A DNA stretch of 64,000 nt from Streptomyces mangrovisoli (GCF_000974985.2 NZ_LAVA02000005.1:1-64000), one strand, 5' to 3'. Shown: positions 43,080-51,896, counted from the stretch's first letter. Notes: generated by a model from the sequence alone, not told the origin. Program-made: numbers and translations.

Positions 43080-43823
43080 TCAACTCCCGTTGGGCTGGGC
43101 GAAGTTGCTGCCGGAGCGCAGCAGCAGGGGACCGCCCTCGGACTCCGCGAACTCCGCCACCGCCGTATAGCCGCCGAGGGCGCCCACGGCCCGTTCGCGA
43201 GGGGTGTCGCAGCTCGCGGGTTCGGTGTCGGAGCCGATCGCGCAGTGCATCTCCACGATCCGGTCGTCCGGCCCCATGAGGGTCAGTACGGCGTCCAGCG
43301 CGCGGCCGGTCGCATTGCGGTAGTACGTGCGCGCCCAGGTCCGCGTGCCCTGCACCAGGACACAGGTCTGCGCCTCGACACCCTCTGGCGAGGTCAGCCG
43401 GGGGCCGCAGCGGGCGGCGGTGGCCAGCCCGATGCCCAGCGGGGAGGGGGAGGGGGAGGTGCGGGGCGCGGCGGTGGGCACCTTTCCGTCGTCGACCGCG
43501 CGCCCGGAGGCCGTGCCGTCGAACGAGCCGGCCGCCTCGCCGGGGCCGGCCGCAGCCGCCGCGTCGCCGGCACCCGCACCCGCACCCGCACCCGCACCCG
43601 CACCGAGTACACCGGCCGCGTCGCCGACGCCCGTCGAGCCGCCTGCCGCCGGACCGCCCGCCCTCGCCGAACCGGCCGTACCCGCGGGACCCGCCGACTC
43701 GTCCACCGGCCCCGCCGACGCGAACGCGAGCGGCAGCACGACGGCGCCGACGACGACGGCCGCCAGGGCCAGCAGACGGATTTTCCGAGGGTCCCGGGGT
43801 CGGCCCCCGGAAAGACGCAGCAT
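43080..43823 (-). CDS. Membrane-anchored extracellular protein of unknown function
   Basis: A 247-residue protein. After a basic start one hydrophobic helix (about 16-36, LLALAAVVVGAVVLPLAFA) acts as signal or anchor. An Ala/Gly-rich linker (about 40-130) includes a run of Ala-Gly repeats from a 6-bp DNA repeat (about 43570-43605). The C-terminal domain (about 137-240) has three Cys (CGPRL, QTCVLV, EMHCAIG) and a fourth at ASCDT, so two disulphides are likely, and a beta-rich pattern (TWARTYYRNATG). No known family comes to mind. Confidence 0.75.
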   Translation of the reverse strand: MLRLSGGRPRDPRKIRLLALAAVVVGAVVLPLAFASAGPVDESAGPAGTAGSARAGGPAAGGSTGVGDAAGVLGAGAGAGAGAGAGDAAAAAGPGEAAGSFDGTASGRAVDDGKVPTAAPRTSPSPSPLGIGLATAARCGPRLTSPEGVEAQTCVLVQGTRTWARTYYRNATGRALDAVLTLMGPDDRIVEMHCAIGSDTEPASCDTPRERAVGALGGYTAVAEFAESEGGPLLLRSGSNFAQPNGS

Positions 43824-43879
43824 GGTGCGGAAGATAACGGCCCGCGACGGGCGCGCCGTTCCGCGCGCGCCCGACACCC

Positions 43880-44545
43880 TTACAACTCGGGCGCGCTCAC
43901 ACCCGTACGAGTGAGGGCCTCGACCACCGCGTCGACGACGGCCTCCACGTCGGGCACCCAGGGGGTGGCCGAGCCGGGGAGCGGGGCGCGCTCCCAGCTG
44001 ATGCGGCCGAGGCCGGTCTCGGACGGCGGCAGCGCGAGATAGCCGCCCTCGCCGTGGAAGCGCAGGGAGCCGGGGACGAAGTCCTTGGCGTAGAGCAGCT
44101 CGCCCAGCTGCTCCATGGAGTAGGGCCGCACGAGCAGCGACCAGCGGGTGGGCGCGGCGATCACCGGCCCGAGCCGCATCCCCGCGCGGTCGAGGGCGTC
44201 GAGGGCGCGGGCGGCCGCCGGAGCGGGCAGGCTCACCGCGCAGGGCGCCTGGCCGCCGGTGGCGAGGACGATCGGGGCGGCCGGCCGGTTGGTCCACCAC
44301 CAGCGCACCATGCGCGGGTCGGTGGTGGCCGCGAGGAGGCCGGGGTCGAAGGGGTGGGCGCCGGGCACCGTGCACTCCGCGTCGGGACAGGCGCAGCGGG
44401 CCCGCCCCTGCGGATCCGGCGCCACACCCGGGAGTACGGGCCACTGCCATTCGGTCGCGAAGGCAAGAGCCGCGCCGAGCATGTCAGGCCGCCCGTCATT
44501 TCGCCTGGACAGGAGCCTGCGTCGCCTTCCGAGGATCTCGCGCAT
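43880..44545 (-). CDS. Second Prim-Pol-like protein, probably degenerate
   Basis: A 221-residue protein opening MREILGRRRRLLSRRND. WQWPVLPGVAPDPQGRARCA and the Cys pair CACPDAEC resemble the N-terminus of bifunctional primase/polymerase proteins, and HGEGGYLALPPSETG matches their closing block. The metal-binding Asp pair and GGRH motif of the gene at 36336 are not visible: VLATGGQAPCAVSLPAP stands in that place. It may be catalytically inactive or regulatory. It is conserved in form, not truncated. Confidence 0.75.
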   Translation of the reverse strand: MREILGRRRRLLSRRNDGRPDMLGAALAFATEWQWPVLPGVAPDPQGRARCACPDAECTVPGAHPFDPGLLAATTDPRMVRWWWTNRPAAPIVLATGGQAPCAVSLPAPAAARALDALDRAGMRLGPVIAAPTRWSLLVRPYSMEQLGELLYAKDFVPGSLRFHGEGGYLALPPSETGLGRISWERAPLPGSATPWVPDVEAVVDAVVEALTRTGVSAPEL

Positions 44546-45039
44546 GAGCGCTCGTTCCTTTCCGTTGCACCGCTGGCAACACCGTGGACCACATCACATC
44601 ATGTGTCGATCACTTCACTGTGCGTACCTGTTGGCGCATCACACCCCTGCGCGTGGCAAGGGGAACCCCTGTGGGTAGAGCGTTGGCTGCGTCCGCGTCC
44701 ATAGTGCGTCTAACAGAACCACGGCTGCGGCGTGGGGGTGGCGAAGCCTGGCGTTTTGCGGTTCCGCGTATTTCTCTCCGCCTCCGCCACGGGAGGATGG
44801 GGCACGGTCGTCGGTGGTTAAGACGCCCGGGTCCGTCGCCAGGTTCCGGGTGGCCCCCACCACCCCTGGCCTTCACCGAGTACGTACCCATCACGACCGC
44901 TGTGACGCTCCGTCGAGCAAGCCCAGTCGACCGCAATGAGCCCATACCCGAGTCAGTTTTAAGCCAACTTTGCTTTTCTGCAAGGGGTCCGGAGCCATTG
45001 CGCACAAAGCCCACGGACACCAGGAATCCCGGCAGGACA
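44546..45039. other. Gap of about 500 bp without a convincing gene
   Basis: The stretch is less GC-rich than its neighbours. It contains CACATCACATCATGTG near 44592-44607 just upstream of the Prim-Pol-like start and TTTTAAGCCAACTTTGC near 44958. Frames on both strands use codons rare in this genome. It may hold promoters for both divergent genes. Confidence 0.5.
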
Positions 45040-45159
45040 ATGCTGGACATCCCCTTACGAGTGCGTGTACATGTGGAGACACTGCTGCGACGCAGAATGA
45101 CATGGGGGTTTGCGATGCTTTTGAGCAGTAAGCACCGGTCGGAAAGCCGGATGCCATGA
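45040..45159 (+). CDS. Possible 39-residue leader peptide coupled to the phosphatase
   Basis: ATG (with AGGA two bases upstream) opens a 39-codon frame whose TGA overlaps the phosphatase ATG (ATGA at 45156-45159). The peptide is MLDIPLRVRVHVETLLRRRM at its start and basic overall. Codon use is unlike the genome: TTA, AGA, GTA, ACA, TTT and TTG occur. The sixth codon is TTA, so bldA would matter. It is either a translated leader that sets phosphatase translation, or chance. Confidence 0.3.
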   Translation: MLDIPLRVRVHVETLLRRRMTWGFAMLLSSKHRSESRMP

Positions 45160-46586
45160 GTGCCCCGCACCCTCCGAAAGTGGCCGGAATCGACTCAACG
45201 GTTCCCCCACCCGCACACACTGTCGCGCCCGCGCCCGCAGCCCCGGGTACCCCGGCCGCGCTCGGTTCGAACACCGTCCCCGACCGCACCGGCGCCGACG
45301 CCGGGCCCGGACCGGGCGTCCTGCTCCAGGACCGCCTCGCGGGCTGGGTCTCCGATCTCACGACCCTGCACGAACTGACCGAGCGGATGGCCCGCACGGC
45401 CTCGCTCGACGACGCGCTCCAGGAACTGCTGCGCGCCGGATCCGCCCTCGTCGGTGCCCGGCGCGGGCTGGTCGTGCTGGAGCCGGACGACGGGCTCGGT
45501 CCGACGACCACCATCGGCCTCGGCCTCGGCCGGGCCGAGCTCGGGCACATCGAGACCGTGCCGCGCGGCTCGATGGCGTACGGCAAGATCCTCGACGGGC
45601 TGCCCGGCGGGGAGGGCGAGGTGGTCTGCCCCGACCTGCTCGCCGAGGACGGCCTCGACCCGCGCCACCGCGAGGTCGCGGCGCGCCTCGGGTACGCCGC
45701 GAGTTACGCGCTGCCCCTCGCCACCGACGCGGCGGGCCGCCTCGGGGCCGCCGTGTGGCTGTACGACGAGCCCGCGGAACCGGACGAGCGGCGGCGGCAC
45801 CTGGTCGGCCTGTACACCCGGCACGCAGCCGAGCACCTGGCCCGGCTGCTGGACGTGCGGCGCGCCCGCGCGGATCTGGCCGTGCTGGCCGAGGAACTGC
45901 TGCCGTCCCGGCTCCCCCGGGTCGCGGGCGTCCAGCTGGCCGCCCGGCACCGGACCGGGCCGCGCGGTGGCGGCGACTGGTACGACGCGCTGCCGCTGCC
46001 GGACGCCGCGCTCGGGCTGGCCGTCGGCTCGGTGACCGGCTCCGGGCCCAGCGCCGTCGCGGCCATGGGCCGGCTGCGCGCGTCCCTGCGGGCGTACGCC
46101 GTGATGGAGGGCGAGGACCCGGTCGCGGTCCTGTCCGACCTGGAGCTGCTGCTGCGGCTGACCGAGCCGGCGCGCTCGGCCACCGCCCTGTTCGCCTACT
46201 GCGAGCCCGCGCTGCGCAAGATCACGCTGGCCGGGGCCGGGCACTGTCCGCCGCTGCTGGTCGGTGAGCGGCGCACCGAGTTCGCGGAGACGTCGGTGTC
46301 GGCGCCGCTCGGGATGCTCGCGTGCTGGGAGGCGCCGAGCGTGGAGTTCCAGGCGGAGGCCGGGGAAACGGTGCTGCTGTACACCGACGGGCTGCTGCGT
46401 CGGACCGGCGAGGCGACGGACCGGGCCTTCGCCCGGCTGCACGCGGCGGCGGCGGGGGTACCGCGGTCGCTGCGCGGCGAGCCTGCGGCCGTCGCCGATC
46501 ATGTGCTGCGCACGATGTTGCCGGACGGGCTGGACGCGGCGGACAGCGAGGAGGACGTGGTCCTCCTGGCAGCCCGCTTCGACTGA
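45156..46586 (+). CDS. GAF and PP2C (SpoIIE/RsbU-type) serine phosphatase
   Basis: A 476-residue cytoplasmic phosphatase. After a Pro-rich tail (1 to about 50), a GAF domain (about 68-240, ARRGLVVLEPDDGLGPTTTI) precedes a SpoIIE-type domain (about 262-475): GGDWYDALPL, ALGLAVGSVTG with a changed metal motif (VGSVTG in place of GDVxG), and LLYTDGLLRRTG. The missing Asp in GDVxG suggests altered or absent catalysis. Such proteins act on anti-anti-sigma factors in partner switching. The ATG lies 9 bases from GGAAAG and overlaps the small frame upstream. Confidence 0.88.
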   Translation: MSAPHPPKVAGIDSTVPPPAHTVAPAPAAPGTPAALGSNTVPDRTGADAGPGPGVLLQDRLAGWVSDLTTLHELTERMARTASLDDALQELLRAGSALVGARRGLVVLEPDDGLGPTTTIGLGLGRAELGHIETVPRGSMAYGKILDGLPGGEGEVVCPDLLAEDGLDPRHREVAARLGYAASYALPLATDAAGRLGAAVWLYDEPAEPDERRRHLVGLYTRHAAEHLARLLDVRRARADLAVLAEELLPSRLPRVAGVQLAARHRTGPRGGGDWYDALPLPDAALGLAVGSVTGSGPSAVAAMGRLRASLRAYAVMEGEDPVAVLSDLELLLRLTEPARSATALFAYCEPALRKITLAGAGHCPPLLVGERRTEFAETSVSAPLGMLACWEAPSVEFQAEAGETVLLYTDGLLRRTGEATDRAFARLHAAAAGVPRSLRGEPAAVADHVLRTMLPDGLDAADSEEDVVLLAARFD

Positions 46587-46613
46587 CCCCCCACGGCCGG
46601 CGAAGCCCTCTCG

Positions 46614-46976
46614 CGCAGTTCCCCGCGCCCCTCGAAACCCGCGGCCGCGTGGTGGCTGATCGCGCAGTTCCCCGCGCCCCTGGAAATCTGCGGCTCAGTG
46701 GGGGCTGATCGCGCAGTTCCCCGCGCCCCTGACGGGGCACGACCACCGAAGCCCCCGCAAGGGGCGCGGGGAACTGCGCGAGCAACCACGACGAACCCGC
46801 GGAGACCCACCCCCCGGACCACCCCAGGGGCGCGAGGAACTGCGCGACCAACCCCCACCGGCCCACGGAGACCCACCGGCCAGAACACCCCAGGGGCGCG
46901 AGGAACTGCGCGACCAACCCCCACCGGCCCACGGAGACCCACCGGCCAGAACACCCCAGGGGCGCGGGGAACTGCG
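46614..46976. repeat. Intergenic repeat array C (seven 19-bp units and a 66-bp tandem repeat)
   Basis: Direct units at 46614, 46663 and 46712, then inverted units at 46760, 46826, 46892 and 46958. Two consecutive 66-bp copies (46826-46891 and 46892-46957) are identical. The array fills most of the 570-bp gap between two same-strand genes and mirrors array B in order and spacing. Confidence 0.9.
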
Positions 46977-47155
46977 CGATCAGCGGTCACCGGCCCGCAG
47001 CCGCCCATCCGCCGCGCGCCAAGCCGCTCCTGCACCACGGTTCAGCAGCCCGCGCGCAGCGCCCCCGCACCGGTAAGAGTCACTCCGGCCCAGGACCCCC
47101 TTCCGCACGACCGTACGATGGAAGCCGGTCCAGTGCCGTAGCAAGGAGGATGACC

Positions 47156-48625
47156 GTGGCGGAAGAGCTCCCGGAGACCCCGGAGACTGCCGGCGATGAG
47201 CCCCAGGAGGAGCCCATCAAGCAGCGCAAGAACGGCCTGTACCCGGGCGTGTCCGACGAGCTGGCCGAGAGCATGCGCTCCGGCTGGGCCGACACCGAGC
47301 TGCACGGCCTGGAGCCGGTCGAGCAGGCGGAGCACACCGCCCGCCGCCGCGCCGACCTGTCCGCGCGCTTCCCGGGCGAGCGCATCGTCGTCCCCGCGGG
47401 CAACCTGAAGACCCGCTCGAACGACACGGAGTACGCCTTCCGCGCCTCCGTCGAGTACGCGTACCTGACCGGCAACCTGACCGAGGACGGCGTCCTCGTC
47501 CTGGAGCCGACCGCCGACGGCCACGCCGCGACGATCTACCTGCTCCCCCGCTCCGACCGCGAGAACGGCGAGTTCTGGCTCTCCGGCCAGGGCGAACTGT
47601 GGGTCGGCCGCCGCCACTCCCTCACCGAGGCCGAGAAGCTGTACGGCATCCCCGCGTCCGACGTGCGCGAGCTGCCCGCGAAGCTCAAGGAGGCCACCGG
47701 CCCGGTCCGCGTGGTGCGCGGTTACGACGCCGGCATCGAGGCGGCCCTCGCCGACAAGGTCACCGGCGAGCGCGACGAGGAGCTGCGGGTCTTCCTCTCC
47801 GAGGCCAGGCTGGTCAAGGACGACTTCGAGATCGCCGAGCTCCAGAAGGCCGTCGACTCCACCGTCCGCGGCTTCGAGGACGTCGTGAAGGTCCTCGACA
47901 AGGCCGAGGCCACCAGCGAGCGCTACATCGAGGGCACGTTCTTCCTGCGCGCCCGCGTCGAGGGCAACGACATCGGCTACGGCTCCATCTGCGCCGCCGG
48001 CGCCCACGCCTGCACCCTGCACTGGGTGCGCAACGACGGCCCGGTGCGCTCCGGCGACCTGCTGCTGCTCGACGCGGGCGTCGAGACGCACACGCTGTAC
48101 ACCGCCGACGTCACCCGCACCCTGCCGATCGACGGCACGTACACGGAGATCCAGAAGAAGATCTACGACGCCGTGTACGAGGCCCAGGAGGCCGGCATCG
48201 CGGCCGTGCAGCCGGGCGCCAAGTACCGCGACTTCCACGACGCCGCGCAGCGCGTGCTCACCGAGAAGCTCGTCGAGTGGGGCCTGGTCGAGGGCCCGGT
48301 CGAGCGCGTCCTGGAGCTCGGCCTCCAGCGCCGCTGGACGCTGCACGGCACCGGCCACATGCTCGGCATGGACGTCCACGACTGCGCCGCCGCGCGCACG
48401 GAGACGTACGTGGAGGGCGTGCTGGAGCCGGGCATGGTGCTGACCGTCGAGCCGGGCCTGTACTTCCAGGCCGACGACCTGACCGTGCCGGAGGAGTACC
48501 GCGGCGTCGGCGTGCGGATCGAGGACGACATCCTGGTGACCGCCGACGGCAACCGCAACCTCTCGGACGGGCTGCCCCGGCGGTCCGACGAGGTGGAGAG
48601 CTGGATGGCTTCGCTGAAGGGCTGA
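47156..48625 (+). CDS. pepP: Aminopeptidase P family (Xaa-Pro) metallopeptidase
   Basis: A 489-residue cytoplasmic enzyme removing N-terminal residues before proline. The N-terminal domain (to about 230) includes YLTGNLTEDGVLVL. The pita-bread catalytic domain has all five metal ligands: Asp in LLLDAGVETHT, Asp in YTADVTRT, His in HGTGHMLGMDVHD, Glu in LTVEPGLYF and Glu in VRIEDDILV. GTG lies 6 bases from AAGGAGG; the ATG two codons earlier touches the ribosome site and is less likely. Length fits the family. Confidence 0.95.
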   Translation: MAEELPETPETAGDEPQEEPIKQRKNGLYPGVSDELAESMRSGWADTELHGLEPVEQAEHTARRRADLSARFPGERIVVPAGNLKTRSNDTEYAFRASVEYAYLTGNLTEDGVLVLEPTADGHAATIYLLPRSDRENGEFWLSGQGELWVGRRHSLTEAEKLYGIPASDVRELPAKLKEATGPVRVVRGYDAGIEAALADKVTGERDEELRVFLSEARLVKDDFEIAELQKAVDSTVRGFEDVVKVLDKAEATSERYIEGTFFLRARVEGNDIGYGSICAAGAHACTLHWVRNDGPVRSGDLLLLDAGVETHTLYTADVTRTLPIDGTYTEIQKKIYDAVYEAQEAGIAAVQPGAKYRDFHDAAQRVLTEKLVEWGLVEGPVERVLELGLQRRWTLHGTGHMLGMDVHDCAAARTETYVEGVLEPGMVLTVEPGLYFQADDLTVPEEYRGVGVRIEDDILVTADGNRNLSDGLPRRSDEVESWMASLKG

Positions 48626-48703
48626 GCCGGGGATCGATGGCCGGGTACCGCGGGTACCCGGCCATCGGTCTGTCGGGAGCGAACGCAGCCGCATGGGGGG
48701 ATC

Positions 48704-50080
48704 GTGGACGACTTCTGGTCCGGCGTCGGTGTGGACCTGCACCTGGAACCGGACGCCGGTGACGGGCGGCGGGCCGGTCTGGAGCGGGCGCTGCGGGACG
48801 CCGTGCGCGGCGGCCGGCTCGCGCCGGGCACCCGGCTGCCCGCCACCCGGCGGCTCGCCACCGAACTCGGCATCTCCCGGGGCACCGCGAAGGCGGCCTA
48901 CGACCAGCTCGTCGCCGAGGGCTATCTGACCGCACGTCAGGGCTCGGGCACCCAGGTCGCGTCGCTGCCCTCCGTCGACACCGGGCAGCCCGACCGCACG
49001 GCCCGCGCCCGCGCGCCCCGGTTCGACCTGCGCCCCGGCAGCCCGGACGTCGGCGCGTTCCCGGCCGCCGCGTGGCTGCGCGCGCTGCGCCGCGCCATCG
49101 CCACGGCGCCGTCCCTGGCCTACGACTACGGCGACCCGCGCGGCCGCCTCGAACTGCGCACCGCGCTCTCCGGCTATCTGGGCCGGGCGCGCGGGGTGCT
49201 CGCGCCGCCCGAGCGGATCGTGATCACCTCGGGGTACGTCCAGGGGCTGGCGCTGCTCACCCGGGTGCTGGAGGGCGCCGGGATCGCGATGGAGGACCCG
49301 GGGCTGCCGTTCCACCGCGAGGTGGTCCGGCGGGCCGGCGGCACGGTCGTACCGGTGCCGGTGGACGAGCGCGGCGCCCGCGCCGACCGGCTCGGCGACG
49401 CGGCGGCCGTGGTGGTCACGCCCGCCCACCAGTACCCGACCGGCGTCACCCTGCACCCGGAGCGGCGCCGGGCGCTGACGGAGTGGGCCCGCGAGCGGGG
49501 CGGGCTGATCGTCGAGGACGACTACGACGGCGAGTTCCGCTACGACCGCCAGCCGGTGGGCGCGCTCCAGGGCATGGCCCCCGGTCAGGTGGTCTACCTG
49601 GGCACCGCGTCCAAGACGCTGGGGCCCGCGCTGCGGCTCGGCTGGATGGTGCTGCCGCCGGACCTGGTCGACGCGGTCGCCGACGCGAAGCTGCACAGCG
49701 ACCACCACACCGAGTCCATCGGGCAGTTGGCCCTCGCCGAGCTGATCGGTTCGCACGCCTACGACCGCCATGTGCGCGCCTGCCGGCTCCGCTACCGCAG
49801 ACGCCGCGACCAGCTGCTCGCCCGGCTCGGCTCCCGCCACCGGGTGCGCGGGATCGCGGCCGGGCTGCACGCGCTGGTCGAGGTCGACGACGAGGACGCG
49901 GTGCTGGCCCGCGCGGAGCGGGCGGGCCTCGCCGTGGGCCGCCTCGGCGAACACTGGCACGAGCCGGACGCCGAGGGGCGCCCGCAGGGTCTCGTCGTCG
50001 GTTACGGCACTCCGCGGGAACGGGCCTACCCGGAGGCGCTGGAGGCGCTCGGGACGGTGCTGGCGGGCGCGGGCGGGTGA
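48704..50080 (+). CDS. MocR-type regulator (GntR helix-turn-helix fused to PLP aminotransferase fold)
   Basis: A 458-residue protein. The winged helix (about 20-85) reads LPATRRLATELGISRGTAKA. The aminotransferase-like domain (about 105-455) has AYDYGDPRGRLELR, the PLP Asp in VEDDYDGEFRY and the Lys in GTASKTLGPALRLGW. MocR proteins sense PLP or amino compounds and bind direct repeats. Four such repeats occur just downstream (50105-50166), before an MFS gene, making that exporter the probable target. The GTG is preceded by GGGGGGA. Confidence 0.93.
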   Translation: MDDFWSGVGVDLHLEPDAGDGRRAGLERALRDAVRGGRLAPGTRLPATRRLATELGISRGTAKAAYDQLVAEGYLTARQGSGTQVASLPSVDTGQPDRTARARAPRFDLRPGSPDVGAFPAAAWLRALRRAIATAPSLAYDYGDPRGRLELRTALSGYLGRARGVLAPPERIVITSGYVQGLALLTRVLEGAGIAMEDPGLPFHREVVRRAGGTVVPVPVDERGARADRLGDAAAVVVTPAHQYPTGVTLHPERRRALTEWARERGGLIVEDDYDGEFRYDRQPVGALQGMAPGQVVYLGTASKTLGPALRLGWMVLPPDLVDAVADAKLHSDHHTESIGQLALAELIGSHAYDRHVRACRLRYRRRRDQLLARLGSRHRVRGIAAGLHALVEVDDEDAVLARAERAGLAVGRLGEHWHEPDAEGRPQGLVVGYGTPRERAYPEALEALGTVLAGAGG

Positions 50081-50104
50081 CGGCGGCCGAAGCGCGGGGG
50101 GATC

Positions 50105-50166
50105 GATCGGACCACTCTCGATCGGACACCACTCTCGATCGGACACCACTCTCGATTGGACCACTC
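50105..50166. promoter_or_regulatory. Four direct repeats, probable MocR operator
   Basis: GATCGGACACCACTCTC or close variants begin at 50105, 50120, 50137 and 50154 (steps of 15, 17 and 17). They lie between the MocR gene and the MFS gene. Direct, not inverted, repeats fit the MocR mode of binding. Confidence 0.65.
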
Positions 50167-50222
50167 GAAGCGCGGCGGATTGGTTCTGTCGGCAGGTCCA
50201 TCCGCTCCCTAACGTCGTCGGT

Positions 50223-51881
50223 ATGACGCATCGACCGCAGCGCACCCTGGCCCTCGCGCAGCTCACCGACGCCGTCGGCAACGGCGCCTACTACACGACC
50301 TCCGCGCTGTACTTCACGCAGGTCGCCGGTCTCCCGGCCACCCGGGTGGGGCTCGGTCTGACGGTGGGCTGGGCGGTGGGCTCGCTGGTGGGCGTGCCAC
50401 TCGGGCGGATCGCCGACCGGCGCGGGGCGCGCGGCACGGCGGTGCTGCTGGCGCTGGCCACGGCGGTAGCGGTGGCGGGGTTCACGGTGGTGCGCGGCTT
50501 CGTGCCGTTCGTGCTCGTCGCGTGCGGGTACGCGGCCGCGCAGTCGGGGCTCGCGGCGGCCCGGCAGGCGCTGCTGGCCGGGCTGGTCACGCCGGACGAG
50601 CGGACCGGGCTGCTCGCCCGCCTCCAGGCGACGCTGAACGCGGGCCTCGCGGTCGGCGCGGGCCTCGGCGGGCTCGCGCTGCGCGCGGGGACGCGGGAGG
50701 CGTACCGGGCGGTGTTCCTGCTGGACGCGGTGGCCTTCGCGGGGTGCGCGCTGCTGCTGCTCGCGCTGCCGGCCGTGGCGCCGGGCCCTGCACGGCCGAC
50801 ATCGGCGCCGGGTGCGGCGACGGGCACGGCGTCGGCGGTGCGCCGGCCGGCACGGCTCGGGGTGCTGCGGGACCGGCCGTACGCGCTCGTGGCGCTTCTC
50901 AACACCGTGCTGCTGCTGCGGATGCCGCTGCTGAGCCTGGTGCTGCCGCTGTGGATCACCGAGCGGACCGGCGCCCCCGTCTGGCTGGTGTCGGCGCTGT
51001 TCGTGCTCAACACCCTCGCGGTGATGGCGTTCCAGGTGCGGGTGGCGCGCGGGGTGCGGGGCCTTGCGACCGCGACCCGGGCGCTGCGCCGCTCCGGTCT
51101 GCTGATGGCCGCCGCGTGCGGGGTGTTCGCGCTGTCGGCGGGCGGGTCGGCGCTGTGGGCCGCCGGGGCGCTGGTGCTGGGCGCGGTGCTTCAGGTGGCC
51201 GCCGAGACGGGCCAGTCGGCCGGCGCCTGGCAGCTCTCCTTCGACCTGGCCCCGGCCGACCGGGTGGGCGAGTACCAGGGCCTGTTCGGCACCGGTGTCA
51301 CCGTCGCCCGCACCCTCGGCCCGCTCCTGCTGACCTGGCTGCTGGTGGACGGGGGGACGCCGGGGTGGCTGCTGCTGGGCGCCGTCACCGTCGGGGCGTC
51401 GTACGCGATGGGACCGGCGGCGCGGCGCGCGGCGGGGCCGGGCGCGCGGCGCTCACGCCGTCAGCAGCGACGGGTCCTTCTTCCACTTCAGCATCTTGTC
51501 GAAGCTGACGATCGTCCCGGCCCGGCCCGGCTTGTCGCCGATGTGGACGTGGTCGGCGAGTTCACGGATCAGGAAGAGGCCCCGGCCGTGCTCGGCGTCC
51601 ACGCGGACCGGCCGGGCCGACGGGGTGCGGCCGAGTCCGGGGCCGGAGTCGGTGACCTCGATCCGGCACTTCTCGCCGTCGAGGTACGCGGTGACGCGGT
51701 ACGCCTCCGAACCGGGGCCCGGCGCGTCCCCGCCGTGCTCGACGGCGTTGGCGCAGGCCTCGCTGAGGGCGACGGAGAGGTCGTAGGAGACGTCGGGATC
51801 GACGCCCGCGGTCTCCATCGTGCCGATCAGCAGACGCCGGGCCAGGGGCACGCTCGCGGCGTCACGGCGCAAGTGGAGTGA
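50223..51881 (+). CDS. MFS transporter with a read-through C-terminus
   Basis: A 12-helix exporter (about residues 1-410) with GRIADRRGARG as the motif A loop and YTTSALYFTQVAGLPATRVG at the start. After YAMGPAARRAAGPGARRSR, where the family normally ends, the frame has no stop for about 140 more codons and runs antisense through the ATP-binding gene (51453-51896). That tail is Ala/Gly/Arg/Val mixture with no fold and is probably not conserved. No ribosome site is visible; a TAACGT element 8 bases before ATG suggests a nearly leaderless message. Confidence 0.85.
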   Translation: MTHRPQRTLALAQLTDAVGNGAYYTTSALYFTQVAGLPATRVGLGLTVGWAVGSLVGVPLGRIADRRGARGTAVLLALATAVAVAGFTVVRGFVPFVLVACGYAAAQSGLAAARQALLAGLVTPDERTGLLARLQATLNAGLAVGAGLGGLALRAGTREAYRAVFLLDAVAFAGCALLLLALPAVAPGPARPTSAPGAATGTASAVRRPARLGVLRDRPYALVALLNTVLLLRMPLLSLVLPLWITERTGAPVWLVSALFVLNTLAVMAFQVRVARGVRGLATATRALRRSGLLMAAACGVFALSAGGSALWAAGALVLGAVLQVAAETGQSAGAWQLSFDLAPADRVGEYQGLFGTGVTVARTLGPLLLTWLLVDGGTPGWLLLGAVTVGASYAMGPAARRAAGPGARRSRRQQRRVLLPLQHLVEADDRPGPARLVADVDVVGEFTDQEEAPAVLGVHADRPGRRGAAESGAGVGDLDPALLAVEVRGDAVRLRTGARRVPAVLDGVGAGLAEGDGEVVGDVGIDARGLHRADQQTPGQGHARGVTAQVE

Positions 51882-51896
51882 CCACCAGATGCTCAT
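51453..51896 (-). CDS. ATP-binding (RsbW/GHKL) anti-sigma-type protein
   Basis: A 147-residue GHKL protein: N box LSEACANAVEHG (about 45-56), G1 VTDSGPGLG, G2 EHGRGLFLI, and a C-terminal strand IVSFDKMLKWK. This is the canonical Streptomyces anti-sigma/serine-kinase size. GGAGG lies about 8 bases before ATG. The gene is almost completely covered on the other strand by the extended MFS frame. Confidence 0.93.
   Translation of the reverse strand: MSIWWSLHLRRDAASVPLARRLLIGTMETAGVDPDVSYDLSVALSEACANAVEHGGDAPGPGSEAYRVTAYLDGEKCRIEVTDSGPGLGRTPSARPVRVDAEHGRGLFLIRELADHVHIGDKPGRAGTIVSFDKMLKWKKDPSLLTA

Noticed and set aside
44584-45159. A 191-codon gene ending at the PP2C start
   Set aside because: Codon usage is wrong for this genome and no domain is visible; only the last 39 codons have a plausible start, kept as a weak candidate.
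47042-50281. Minus-strand frame of 1079 codons over pepP and MocR
   Set aside because: Both plus-strand genes have full catalytic motifs; this frame has none.
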